Source: Microbotryomycetes sp. JL201 (lineage: Eukaryota > Basidiomycota > Microbotryomycetes). From it: a stretch of 64,000 nt of DNA. The first letter of the stretch is position 1. The number at the start of each line of letters is the position of its first letter. Shown piece after piece: positions 22,255 to 33,520 of the stretch. The position numbers and the translations under genes are program-made. Location: NCBI GenBank assembly GCA_033819885.1, contig JAQYUZ010000010.1:310001-374000 (forward strand). The letters are read 5' to 3'. The notes under the pieces were generated by a model. The model did not search any database and was not told the DNA's origin. It worked only from the letters and a program-made list of their open reading frames with translations.

Positions 22255-25200
22255 CTACCTCATCCCGCTCGGCGAGCTGACCTGATGGCCGATAGCGGCC
22301 GTTCCCGCACCGTTTGCTCCAATCTGCTCCAACTGTCTCAACAAGCTCGCTTTCCTTTCTTCCTCGTTGGCCAATTCGATCAAAGTCCTCCCGAGCAACT
22401 CGCCAACTTTCCAAACTTTTAAAGCGATCAAACTCTTGCTCAACAGCCTGAGCAATCGAATACCAGCTCCTTTGGCGTCAAGTTCACCAACGTCACTGAT
22501 CCAAGCGCTTCGAGCTGTTCCAGCAGCGTTAACCCAAGCGTCCAAGTCTGGGTCGTTGCGATCAACCAGTCGATCAAGTTGGTACCTCGGTTCAGCAGGC
22601 TCAAACGTCGGCGTTGGAGGTCTTGTCGCACCGTCAACGGCGTGCTCGTTCTTGACAACGCCGTTCATGGCGGCTAACGTCACTGGCAACTCTCTCACAA
22701 ACACCATCAAGACGAGCGCGGCGTAAAATAGCGCAAAAGGCTCCAAAGGACTGTCGGAAGGATTCGTCCGGCACAACGCCAGAAGTTGACCGGCATGGTA
22801 AGCAGACTTTCGAGCGATACGTCCGTTGTCGGCTCTGGCCCACACGTGCACGGCCTCGAAAATGTCGGGTCCGGGTCCCCACTCGCCCGTTCGCGCAAGC
22901 GGTTGCAGAATGCGCAGAGGCAGATGCTGAGTCATGCATGCCAAGTGCAGATTCAGCGCGAGCGTCGACCCAGTTCCGGCAGGGTCAGACATGTTGGCTT
23001 GCATCTCTGGAGGCAGGATCACGCGGTCCTGCAGTTTATCCTTGCGCGTCAGCCGCATTCTGCCCGGCTAGCTTGTCCGTTTCGCTCGCTCTCACCTGGA
23101 AAAAGTCATAGCCAGTTTCAATGGCAGAGTCGGACGTCGAAGGCGCTAGCCGTTGAGCGGACCCGGGCAAGAACAACGCAGTCATATTTTGCTCGTGACT
23201 GGACGTCCATCCGAGTGCATGCAGGGTCCCCAAGACGACAAGCATGGCGAAGTCGTCTCTTGCGGTCGCAATTAACGCTTCGGCAGAATGTGTTGATTGA
23301 TCACATGCAAGTCGGACAGCCGCTAACGTTTCGAGTCCGCGTCCAGGCAAGAGCGAGCCACGGAACAAGGCCTGCCATGCCACGGCGGTGGGAGCGTCCT
23401 GGAGCACAGGTACCAGGTAAGCAAGCGGATTCCGTGGTGCCGCGAATGCTGCTCACCCAAAGCCTGTCGTGACAAGGTAGTGGTGTCTTGGCGGCGTCCA
23501 AGTACAGTGAGGATGATTCGTGGTTCCACAACATTGTCGCCATAGAGTCAAACACGAGTGTCGCAAACCCAAGCCTCTTGATTTCTTCGCGGTCTCGCCA
23601 TCGCTTCCACCGTTCTTCGAGCGAAAATGTTCGCTCGTGAGAGTCGTCCACTTTGGGCTCTTTGAACCAGCCTTGGCGGCGAGAGAACGTGATCGGCATA
23701 CTCGAGTAGGCTGTACAAGTTACCGCAATGAGTGAGATCCGATTCGTGAGGGCGTTTGCGCTCGAATAGTGACTCACCCTGAGCTCGTTCAAGATCGCGC
23801 TTGTTGCCGGAAGCGAGTCCAGTGAACAGAACGAGCAGCATTGACTGTTGCCACCCGACAGTTCGCGTCAGTGTATTGTCTGCATCGCTCTGTGTCGACA
23901 AAGAGTAGTGTTAGTGCAGTTACGCGGCTCAATCACCGACTCGTGACTCACGACAGCTTGATACATTCTTCTAGCGATTTCCGTCAAGGCATGCCCGTGC
24001 ATTTTCGCACCCACGACCCTGTCGTAAGCGTATCTCGCGCCAACACTTGCGACCGCCAACAACAAGAAACTCGGACAAGTGTTTGGATCAAACGTCGGCT
24101 TGTGAATCATCGGCAAGATTGGCGCAAAACACTCAAAGTACAACTGTACAAACAAGTCGAGCAATTCGAGTTTCGGAACGAAACGTTCGGCCTCGCCGAT
24201 AGTCTTGACTTTGTCGACGACTCTGGCCCGAGTAGACGCCGTGACGGGTGGTACGTGAGAGGGTGAATGAGGGCCACCTGGCATTCCCGGTCGAGGTGAC
24301 GCGGCACGCGACGCTCCCTTGTCGAGCCTTTCCGTCTTTTCTGTCGGACGGTAGGATAGAGGCCAAGGGTCTGCCAAGTTGTGCACAGGGTGTGACGTGC
24401 GATGTTCCGGCTCGGGCGAGCCGCGAGGCGTATGCGATGCCAATTGCAGCAGCGTCTCTGCAGCCGAGCCTTGAATCGCAAGCGCTGAAGCTGAATCCGA
24501 AGCTTGAGAGACTGGTGCTGTGGCGACTGGCGCATGTATTGCCAAGCCGTCCAGCTGGTTCGCGCCCGAAGAGGGTTGACTGCTATCGTTCTCGTCGTTG
24601 TCATGCAAAGAATGTCGCAAGCTCGAGCTTTGTTGCTGAATATTGCCGAGTATGCTCGCCTCGAGCTCGCCAGTGTTTGGAGAAGCAAGCGACGAGAGCG
24701 CTGTGAACGCCGCGTTCTCTGCCGTCGCATCATCGTGTCCACGATTTGGGGTGAAATTTTCCGACCTCGGCGTGTAACCCGAGTTCAGAAGCGTCCAGTC
24801 AATGTCGCTGCCATCGTTTGAGGATGATGCGCCTGCGATCAAGTCTAAAAAGTCGACCTGGCCGAGACCTGGGTCGCCCGTACCGGTCGAAGCACGGCCA
24901 TAGGCAGCCGTATCGAAAGGAGAAGAGTGCACTGGTGCGTGAATGCTCGGCAACGATGCGCCCGATGTGAATGCGGGCGCAGCTGGCGCAGGTGGAGGCT
25001 GACCTGCGTACACGTTCATTTGTTGATAGGGCGAGTGGGCCCTGTAGAACGCATCTGGAGGGCGCGCGTGGTAGTACGACGGAGATCCGATGCTCTGAGG
25101 CTGTTGGAAGCTGGCAGGCGGCAGAGAGCTCTGATGAAGAGGGGAAGGGCGATGAGGGGCGCCGTAGGGCGACATGGGTTGCATTGACGGTGGCATCGCA

Positions 25201-26366
25201 TGCGGCCATTGGGGTGGTGGCGCAGCAGGAGGTGCTATGGATGCCGCACTCGGATCGACATACGTGGCGTCGTCTCCTGAATCATCCTCTTCAAGCTCGT
25301 CCGATTCGCCGTCCGACTTTGACGAGGCAACGTTTGACGAGGGCTCATCGCCGTGAACGCTCGACGCTGGTGTCCCACCTGCCGTTCGATCGAACGTGCA
25401 TTCTGAGTTTGAACGCTTGCACCTGGCGCAAGGCAGCTCGCCGTCACATCTTAGCCTGCAACCTTGTGCGTCAGAGGTTAAGGGTAGATATGGGCGCTTA
25501 CGACGTACTTTGATTTCGAGCACCTCAGACAAGCGCGCGCCGACCTGCTCGTCTTTTGCGGTGGCTGCTCTGCCACAACGACGTCTGGGTCGCTCTGTCG
25601 CTTTCTTGAAGCGGGTTCTCTCTTTGTTTTTGTCGTAGGTGAGCCGCCTTCTGCTTTCCGTTGGTGACCGAGTTCGTGTCGCCTTAGAATGTCCCTGTAT
25701 TCGGCGGTTGCAAACGAGAGGTAGGTCGTATGTATAGTTTTTCGGTCAGTTTGTGGTCCTGTAGGGTCGTGAGGGCGTTTGGAAGCCAAGTAAGGCTGAC
25801 CTGCGAGCAAAACCTTTGTTGCATACTGAGCAGACGAATTCTTTGACGTCGCTGTGAGGTGCACACGAGCACAAGCGCGAGAGAGAGATGTGGGGCGGGC
25901 GTCAGCCTCGCTCGCGGGCGATCGTCAAGGACGGCCACTCACGAATGGCGCGCCTGCTGGTGTCGAGACAAGTGCTCCTGTTGACGAGAACAAGGACGGG
26001 CGTGTCGGTCAGCGGGCTGTCATGGCCGAGTGCGCAGGCGTGCTCGTGTTTGTCGCCCCACTCTGGCGCGCGAGCGGTGGTGCATGCCAATGCGCCGTCA
26101 CTCAGCCGGGGCGCACACACACGAGCCTGCCGGCGAGCGAACCATCCTGTAGGTCGATGCTGAGAGACTTGCCTGGCGCGTGTACCTCGATCCGCATTGG
26201 CTGGCGAGGGTGGAGCCCGGGCGAGGCGAGGTGGGGCAGCAAACGCACGGCCGGCCCAGTCAGCGCGCGCTCGCTCGCTCGTCCGTGCATCCCATTGGGC
26301 CACTCACGGGCACTGGAACGGTCTCACAACCTCGTCCGACGGCCCGCCCGCCTGAACGGTCGCCAT
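22255..26366 (-). CDS. Hybrid transcription factor: two C2H2 fingers, Zn2Cys6 cluster, fungal-specific TF domain
   Basis: Ten exons: 26366-26308, 26200-26173, 25977-25943, 25851-25801, 25694-25509, 25455-23952, 23889-23778, 23710-23457, 23398-23096, 23028-22255; 1101 aa. Finger 1 uses C19, C22, H35, H40 and finger 2 C48, C51, H64, H68, joined by a short linker. The Zn2Cys6 cluster follows at C113, C116, C123, C129, C132, C139. A long Ser/Pro/Gln-rich region precedes the fungal-specific TF domain, with SRRQGWFKEPKVDDSHERTF and LVFDSMATMLWNHE typical of C2H2-bearing members. The fingers are cut by introns into exons of 59, 28, 35, 51 and 186 nt; the second intron has a GC donor (gcaagt). Likely a nuclear metabolic regulator; target genes cannot be read from sequence. 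Confidence 0.92.
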
Positions 26367-26538
26367 GTGCGTGCCCGGCAGGTCCTGGTCGGTCCTTGTT
26401 GAAAATACAAAATCGAAAACTGCGACAAGCACACTCGAACACAGCGAGCACGATAACTAACAGGGGGGGGGGAAAGGAAAACACGCCGCAAACTCATCCC
26501 TCGTTTCATTCAATCCGCCAACGACGCCGCTTGCCACA

Positions 26539-27585
26539 ATGCTGCTCATCGGCGGCAGAACCGCGCGCGCAGGGCCGGTCATGATCGCGGCCGTCGACGC
26601 TGACGACAACTACGATTACAACGACGGCGAGGACTACAATTATGAAGAATACTTCCAAGACGAGCAACAAGACTCGGAAGAGCCACGCCCGCGCTTGCCA
26701 GACCAAGTCTTCTTCGACGACCAGGCCTTGTCCAACTGCTGGCTCTCGGCTTTGTACGACTTTAAAGTGAGTGGCACACACGCGCGAGCGCATGCATACA
26801 CACACACACGCCTCCCGATCAGCGAAGATCCGCGCCAGACTGACGACCGCCGCCTGAGCAGGTTGCCAACCCGTCATTCTTCAAGCAGGCGCCCGCCGAG
26901 CGCTCCAAACGGTTTCAATACACTTCCGCACCGCTGTCAGTACCTCTCTCCGTGCACCATTTGACATCTGACAAGACCTCTCGCCAGCTGGTACGGCCCC
27001 TTGCCTGAAGTAGCTGAAATCGTGTCGACAGATCCAACTGGCGCGACGACCAACAAAGAACAGGAGCCAACGCTAACCTATCCACCACAAACTCGGAGGG
27101 GGAAAAACAAGAAGCGGAAACGAGCAAAGCAGAATGGAAATCGAACTGATTCATTCGCTTGGAAACGACCACGGATCGACAGTCGCGATTCCTCACCTCG
27201 TTACACACCCTCGAGTCCGCCAGATTTACAAGACGAAAGCATGCTTGCTACGGTAAATCAAAGTGTGCTACAGACGACATACGACGCTCAAGAGTCTGAT
27301 CCGGAACTGCCCGATGAGTCTGCGCCGGACGACGATCAGCCAGCCTCTCCGCCACCAGCACTCGTAGACGGAGACGCACTTGACCCAACGTCAATCATCG
27401 GCGATACGTCTCATCGTCGACCAATCATGTTTCCAGACCCACCAGACGTGACAGACCTGGACGAACGAGATGTGCCAGACCTCGACAAAGCTGACGAGCA
27501 AGAATTATTGAACGCTGCCTTGTGGGCTTGGTTCACTGCCGGATACAACACAGCTCTGTACAACATCGCCAGACAACGACCTTGA
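26539..27585 (+). CDS. SMN (survival motor neuron) homologue
   Basis: Exons 26539-26766, 26862-26935, 26988-27585; 299 aa. Near the N-terminus, after an acidic Tyr/Asp/Glu-rich lead, is FFDDQALSNCWLSALYDFK, which fits the Gemin2-binding helix of SMN. The C-terminus has a YG-box, ALWAWFTAGYNTALYNIARQ, with the W-x3-GY-x-T-x2-Y pattern used for SMN oligomerisation. Between them are a basic patch (RRGKNKKRKRAKQNGN) and an acidic region; no Tudor domain is visible, as in the S. pombe protein. SMN assembles Sm rings on spliceosomal snRNAs, consistent with such an intron-rich genome. Divergent from the hybrid transcription factor with a 172-nt shared promoter. Assignment rests on the two end motifs. 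Confidence 0.78.
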
Positions 27586-27637
27586 AAGCCCTATTATTAC
27601 AAACGACAATCAAAGAACCTGAGGTTACGAAACGACT

Positions 27638-28956
27638 TCAATAATTGAACGTGGCTCGAAACTTTGGAATGAACAACGTTTTGCTCTTGATTTGACTCGT
27701 CAAGAAACCACCAACGACGAGACCAAATACAGGCAACTGAGCAGCTCCACCATGAGGACCACAAGTCACGACAATGACCTTTGCGCCCGGCTTGAGCGTC
27801 TTGCTAGTCGCACTCTGCTTGATCAATGATAAGACATTCGACACGATGACAGGCACGTGAGCTTCAGAATTGTAAGCGAGCTTGGTCTCTTGAACGTCAG
27901 TCACGTCGCCGATCGCAAACATGTTGTCATGCGACACGAGTTGCAAGGTAGGTTGAACCTTGACGAGGCCGGCAGAGTTTACGGCGGCCGAGTCGTATTG
28001 AGAAACAAGGGACGTGTTGGGTTTATTGCCAGTGGCAATCAAGATGTAGTCGGCTGGTTTCATGTTTCGTCAGAGCGCGCTCCAAGTCTCAAACGTCTCT
28101 CGCGTCTGCCCACTTACCTTGCACCGTTCCTGCCTGCCCAAGATTAAAGCTTCTCGAATCGATTTTTCCAGTGTCCAAACCATCAACGTCAACTTTTGTG
28201 CCGTAAACGACCTTGACGCCAAGCTTTTGCAATTGCTCGCTCAGAGAATTGCCAACGGACGGTTTAAAATCGGGCAGCAACGTGTCGCTTCCAGAGACGA
28301 GCGTCACTTGCTTGTCAGGGTACTGAGCTGCCACTTCTCCCGCGAATTCAATGCCGACGGGACCGGCGCCAACGACGAGGATCGAGGACGATTCTTTGAC
28401 ATCTTGTTGCGTTTGCTTAAACTGCTGAATGACGTCTTGGGCCGATCGAGCGCCTTTCCCTGGGCGACACGGAAAAACGTAATTCGAGCCCTGCGATCAA
28501 GCGGAATCACACAGAGCTCAGCATAGAGTCACGTGATTGCTCATGAGCGCGACGTACTGTGGCAATGACGGCGTAGTCAAACTCGACGCGCGAGCCAAAT
28601 TGGGTGTCTGGTGTTTGCAAGGTGACATGATTGTCATGGAGTTCCGTCACTGTGTTGTAGATGATTGTGTGACGTTTGTCGGCCGAGTTCAAAAGGCGGT
28701 CAAGTTCGACGATCGGTTTATCTTCCCAACCCTGCACGACAGCAAATGAGTCCAGAATACTACTTCAATTGGCCCGAGTACAACTCACTGGCACGACTGC
28801 TGCCCTGAGAGCAGCTGGCGCGTAGAACGCGACGTTCGTCGACGTGATTGCGACCAAACGATGTGAACTCGGCAAGGATTGACTGAGCTGCTTGACCAAG
28901 TTGGCAGCAGCCAGGCCGACGCCAATCACGACAACGTTCTTGAGCTCAGTAGACAT
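27638..28956 (-). CDS. AIF/FSP1-like FAD-dependent NAD(P)H oxidoreductase
   Basis: Exons 28956-28789, 28731-28558, 28490-28118, 28053-27638; 376 aa. It begins with a dinucleotide-binding fold, NVVVIGVGLAAANLV, has IATGSNYVFP after the second junction, a second Rossmann motif SILVVGAGPVGIEFAGEV, the second ATG motif ILIATGNKPN, and the FAD-closing motif NMFAIGDVTDVQETK. This is the pyridine nucleotide-disulfide oxidoreductase layout of AIFM2/FSP1/AMID proteins, which oxidise NAD(P)H and may reduce quinones. No presequence or transmembrane helix is evident. It converges on the SMN gene with only 52 nt between stop codons. Confidence 0.9.
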
Positions 28957-29309
28957 TCTTTGTGTTTGCGAAAAGGGCGAAAGATCACAGGATCCGGCGA
29001 CTTTGGTTGCGTTACCGGGCTGACTGATTTTACATCAGCTGACATTACGCGAAATTGTCAGCAGCCTGATTGCTTACTGTCACGTTGGACCGATGAACCT
29101 TGGTTTCCGTCAGCCGCCAGGTATTGTATGACGAACGTGCTGTCAAATTGTATGATGAATATGCTGCCACAAACATTGAAAATCAATTGATTACGAGCCA
29201 GCGCCCTGTATCAGCCATTTTTCACCTAGCCTCTACGGCAGCGCGGCGCTCATTGGTGTGTGATTGCGCGACATCAGGGATATTCCGCTCGAGAACGCAC
29301 AAGCAGTGA
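28957..29309. other. Divergent promoter region between AIF-like gene and MSH1
   Basis: About 350 nt between two divergent start codons. No gene or clear binding site recognised. Confidence 0.5.
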
Positions 29310-32300
29310 ATGCGACGCAGCGCTGTCGCAGTCCGTCATTGGACGTTAGCACGCCATGTCACGACATCCATGTCTGCATGTGCGAGCTCAAACACTGCCA
29401 AGAAGCCATTGACGGACGAGTATGGCGTCAGTCGAGCTGCACGAGCTCACCGTCGACCTCTGCCCAAGCTTGAGCGCGATGGCACTAGAGCTGCGCCGAG
29501 TGAGTACGTTTTCGACACCCGCTTTGTCACACAATGCTGACAGACATGCTCAGCTGCAGCCAGTCTGGCCTTTACTGGCGAGGAGCCTTCGGGCGAGGAG
29601 CCACCAAACTTGCTTGCGGCACATGTTCCCGAACAAATGAGCTCAGCAACTTCGTCACTCGAGCTGAGCATTCGTTCAGACATGGCAAAGTATCCAGATG
29701 CGCTGCTGTTGACTCAAGTCGGGTCATTCTACGAGGTCAGAAGTAACACTCCCGGTGGCAAAGATGTCGACTCAAATTCTCTGCATCCCCCAGTCCTACT
29801 TTGAGCAAGCTCCTCTCGTAGCAAAACTCCTCGGCATCAAATTGACTTCAAAGCTGTTTGGCAAAGGTGCCACGAAAGCTCGTCAGCCGTTTGCTGGATT
29901 CCCAACTGGCCAGTTGCTCAAACACACGGCAACTCTTGTCGAAGCCGGCTACCGCGTAGTCATCGTAGACGAACAAGCCAATGAAGACGAGATCAAGTCG
30001 ACTTCTGGCAAATCTCGCAGGGTTTCAAGAATCGTGACACCTGGGACGGTCGTCGACGAAGGAATGCTCAAAGGCGACGAAACATCTTTCGTGCTCGCCA
30101 TCGGCCTACTAACAGCTGAGCACGAAAACGTTGGACTGGCTTACAGGGACGTGTCGACGGGCGCATCGTTCACAAAGACGATAGACTTGTCCTCATTAAG
30201 AGACAATCTCATCCTCGTCGACCCGAGAGAAGTCGTCATCGACGAGCTCATCGGCAAGTCCAAGTCCGGCAAAGTTGTCATGAGCATCCTCAAAGGGGAA
30301 CAAGAACGTGAAGGCTTGATGGTCTCGCTCGCCAAAGTCGACGAACCTGCTTTGACGGCTTCGACAGCCGAAAATGTCGCGGAACAGGTCTTGCAAAGCT
30401 ATCTGAGCGCGACAATGGTGTCGTCGCCTCCGATCAGAACACAGCCGACTCACGTTGACCTGACTGCCATACTACAAATGGATTCTATGACGCTCAAAAG
30501 CCTCGAGATCAAGGAGAGTCTGCGTGGGGGAACGAAAGGCAGTTTATTGGGCGCAATTCGACGTACGAGCACGCCAGGTGGAGCTCGCCTGCTCCAAGAG
30601 AGATTGTGTAAGCGTGGAACGGGAGCTTTTAGGATGAACCGCGTTGACCGATATTCTTGTCCAGGCGCGCCGTCGACCGTCCTGCGCGAGATCAACACTC
30701 GTCAAAGCTTGGTAGCGGCACTTTATCACCAGGCTTCGACTCGTCGGTACCTCATGTCCCTGCTGAAGACATTTGATGACTCTCACCGTCTCTTGCAACG
30801 CTTGTACCTTGGTCGAGGATCTTCCTTTGACTTGCTCGGTCTGAAACGGTTTGCAGTCGGTGTCGACACGATCAAACACGAGCTTGGATCAGCTTTGACC
30901 GTGATAGCTGCCCGCGACGAGAAAGACACCCTCGAGATGTTGCTCTCCCGTTTCGGAGATCATTCTGCCCTGGCCAAACAGATTGATCGAGCTGTCGACG
31001 AAGACGCTCTGGTCGAGAGAACAAAGGCGCTCGAGAGGAAAAGCGCAGTTCTTGAAGCTTTGGGCAGCACTGCAGTACAGAAAGAGGAAGAGGACGGATT
31101 GGACGGATCGTACACCGCTGGATTGTGGGGCAAGAACGAACCTTGGGCGATCAGACCAGAGTCAGCACGTGCTCAGACCCTCTCGTACTTCTTGCTTACC
31201 ACTCTGCGTATCTTGAACAGGTTTTCGCCTCAATTGACGGTCCTGCATAACGACTTGATTGAGACACGTCAGAGAGCGCATCAGCTACAGGTCGAGCTGC
31301 AAAAACAATACAATTTGTCCGGTTTGACATTACGCGTAGCTCCGAAGCTAGGCGCGATTGTACATGTAGCCAGCAAGGGCCAGTATAAAGGCATCGAACA
31401 AGATCCTGGAGTCACGCCGGTCAGCAGGAGCGGTTCAACGAGGTCGTATAACGTTGGAGTGCGTAAATGCGACTCGGATCGAGCCTTGACGCTGAGACTC
31501 ATCGCACGTGCAGGCTTGGACGCAGCTGCACCATCGAATAACAAAGCTGACTGCCAAGATTCAAAAGCTCGAGGACCAAGTTTTGAAAGAGCTCGTTGCA
31601 AAGGTGAGTACGGATGAACCGCTTGTACAACAAATATTGATTGCGCTCGCAGGTTGTGATGCATCACGATTCCTTGCTCGAGAGCGCCAACGCTGTTAGC
31701 GAGCTGGACCTCGCTCTCGGATTTGCTGAAGCTGCCGAAGAGATGAACCTGACTCGGCCTGTGGTGGACTCGCGGTACGTGATTGAACTGTTATAAGCCT
31801 TTCCATGCCTCTTCTGAGTTCCGGCTTTCTCAGCTCAACACTGTCCATCGAGGGAGGTCGTCATCTTACTGTCGAGCGAGCTCTGGCAGGGCAAGGACGG
31901 TCCTTCACGCCCAACAATGTCCATTTTCAGCATCCTGATGCGTTTGTCCACATACTCACCGGACCGGTAAGTCTAGTGCTCATTCCGTCTCATCAGAGCG
32001 CTCGTCTTCTTACTTTTGTCAACTGCAGAACATGGCCGGCAAATCTACGTATCTTCGCCAAACTGCGCTCATTGCTATTCTAGCACAAAGCGGCAGCTTT
32101 GTGCCAGCCGACAGGGTGGAGATGGGCATTGTCGACAAAGTGTTCTCTCGGGTCGGTGCCAGAGATGAGTTGGACAGAGACAGAAGTACATTTATGATTG
32201 AGATGGACGAGGCGACGAGCATCCTCAAGACGGCGACGGAGAAATCGCTCGTAAGATTGAGTTTACCTTTCGACGTGCAGGAGCTTGTTTGTTTGACCAG

Positions 32301-32768
32301 GTGTACGTCTTTCCAATTTTATTTTGATCCACAGGTCTTGCTTGACGAGTTGGGAAGGGGTACCTCGCCGCTTGACGGTCTCGCCATAGCCTATGCATCG
32401 CTCGATCATCTCGTACATGTCAACAAGTCCCGGACTCTGTTCGCTACACATTATCACCGTCTTGGGGATTTGCTCGAGTACGATGAAGACACGGGAGCAG
32501 TTTCGGAGGATTGGAGAGGCGTCGAATTTTGGTGTACGGACGTGCTTGAAGAAGAGGTGCGTATTCAGCTTCTTCCTCGCCAATTACGCAGCAGGACTGA
32601 ACAAGGCGACCATTCAAATCACAGGATTCCGTGACGTACTTGCACGATGTTCGAAGAGGTTTGAACGATGACAGCGCAGGCTTGGTTATTGCGCGATTGT
32701 CGGGCATGCCGCAGAGGGCGATCGATGTGGCGACAGAACTGAGGAATCGATTTCGAGCGACCGTGTAG
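29310..32768 (+). CDS. MSH1: Mitochondrial MutS homologue MSH1
   Basis: Ten exons: 29310-29499, 29554-29735, 29794-30607, 30665-31458, 31514-31603, 31653-31774, 31834-31966, 32029-32250, 32335-32556, 32625-32768; 970 aa, close to yeast Msh1. The start gives an Arg-rich, acid-free presequence ([17 protein letters not shown]), supporting mitochondrial import. Domain I has the mismatch-wedge motif G-S-F-Y-E at the second junction; the connector and lever follow; the ATPase has Walker A GPNMAGKST (about 774-782, split by an intron after GP), Walker [11 protein letters not shown] (about 851-860) and the ATHYH motif. Msh1 recognises mismatches and maintains mitochondrial DNA. An overlapping start at 29422 in another frame does not keep phase with the second exon. 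Confidence 0.93.
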
Positions 32769-32920
32769 CGTGTGATAGACGGCTGGGCCTTTTGTCTTGC
32801 AAAGAATCTTTCGAGTATGGCGAATAGGAGGTCTGTCGTGTTTTTTTTCTGGACGAGATGCATCTAGCGCTTCAAACAAATACAAGCCGATACTTTGCAT
32901 TGCGTCGGTCTAGATGCATG

Positions 32921-33520
32921 TCACTCGCCTTGCTCGTTGTCATTGATGACGCGAATAGTCCGAGTGGTCGCCGGTGCCGGAGGGCCGACGCGCGGCAGCA
33001 GTGCCATGTGGCTCACAGGAGCCGGGGAAAGTCGATCATCATCGAGCGCTAAATGATTGAGAAAGTGCAAGATGATGCGTTCCTCGGCTACGCATGCGTC
33101 AGATACAGAGGAGTGTAGCTCCTGAGAGTACAAAAGTCATCACTTCCAGGTACACAGAGTGCACACGAGCAGTGTTCACCTGCCGTCGGCGCGCACTGGC
33201 GCTGCAGCGTTGCAAATTGTGGAAGTGATATCCCGGACTGCGGAATTCCCGCAGGGCGCGCAGTTTGTTAAAGTGCTGCTAGCTTTAGACGTTTTGCTCA
33301 GTATACTGCTCTCATCTGACACGCACAGACAAGACGAGCTACGGACTCTCGTGTTGACAAGATTTGGATCGTGACTGCCGGTGCATTTGTGCGTGACAAG
33401 ACGTGTCAAGAGGATCACCGAGAGACGCGCGTGTTCGGGAGCGAGAGTGTCAAAGGACCGACACGGACGTCTCACCGACAGTTGAATCTGTGGTACCTTG
33501 GACTGGCACAAAAGAGTCAT
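32921..33520 (-). CDS. Possible small spliced gene, function unknown
   Basis: Low-confidence model of three exons, 33520-33476, 33275-33180, 33121-32921, 113 aa, all in phase 0. The last exon is the best supported: it follows a strong pyrimidine-rich acceptor (acttttgtactctcag) and encodes VSDACVAEERIILHFLNHLA, an amphipathic helix, before a Pro-rich end. The 200-nt first intron and the Arg-rich middle exon are less certain. I recognise no family. It would converge on MSH1 and diverge from SSN6, filling an otherwise empty 750-nt gap. It may be spurious. Confidence 0.35.
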
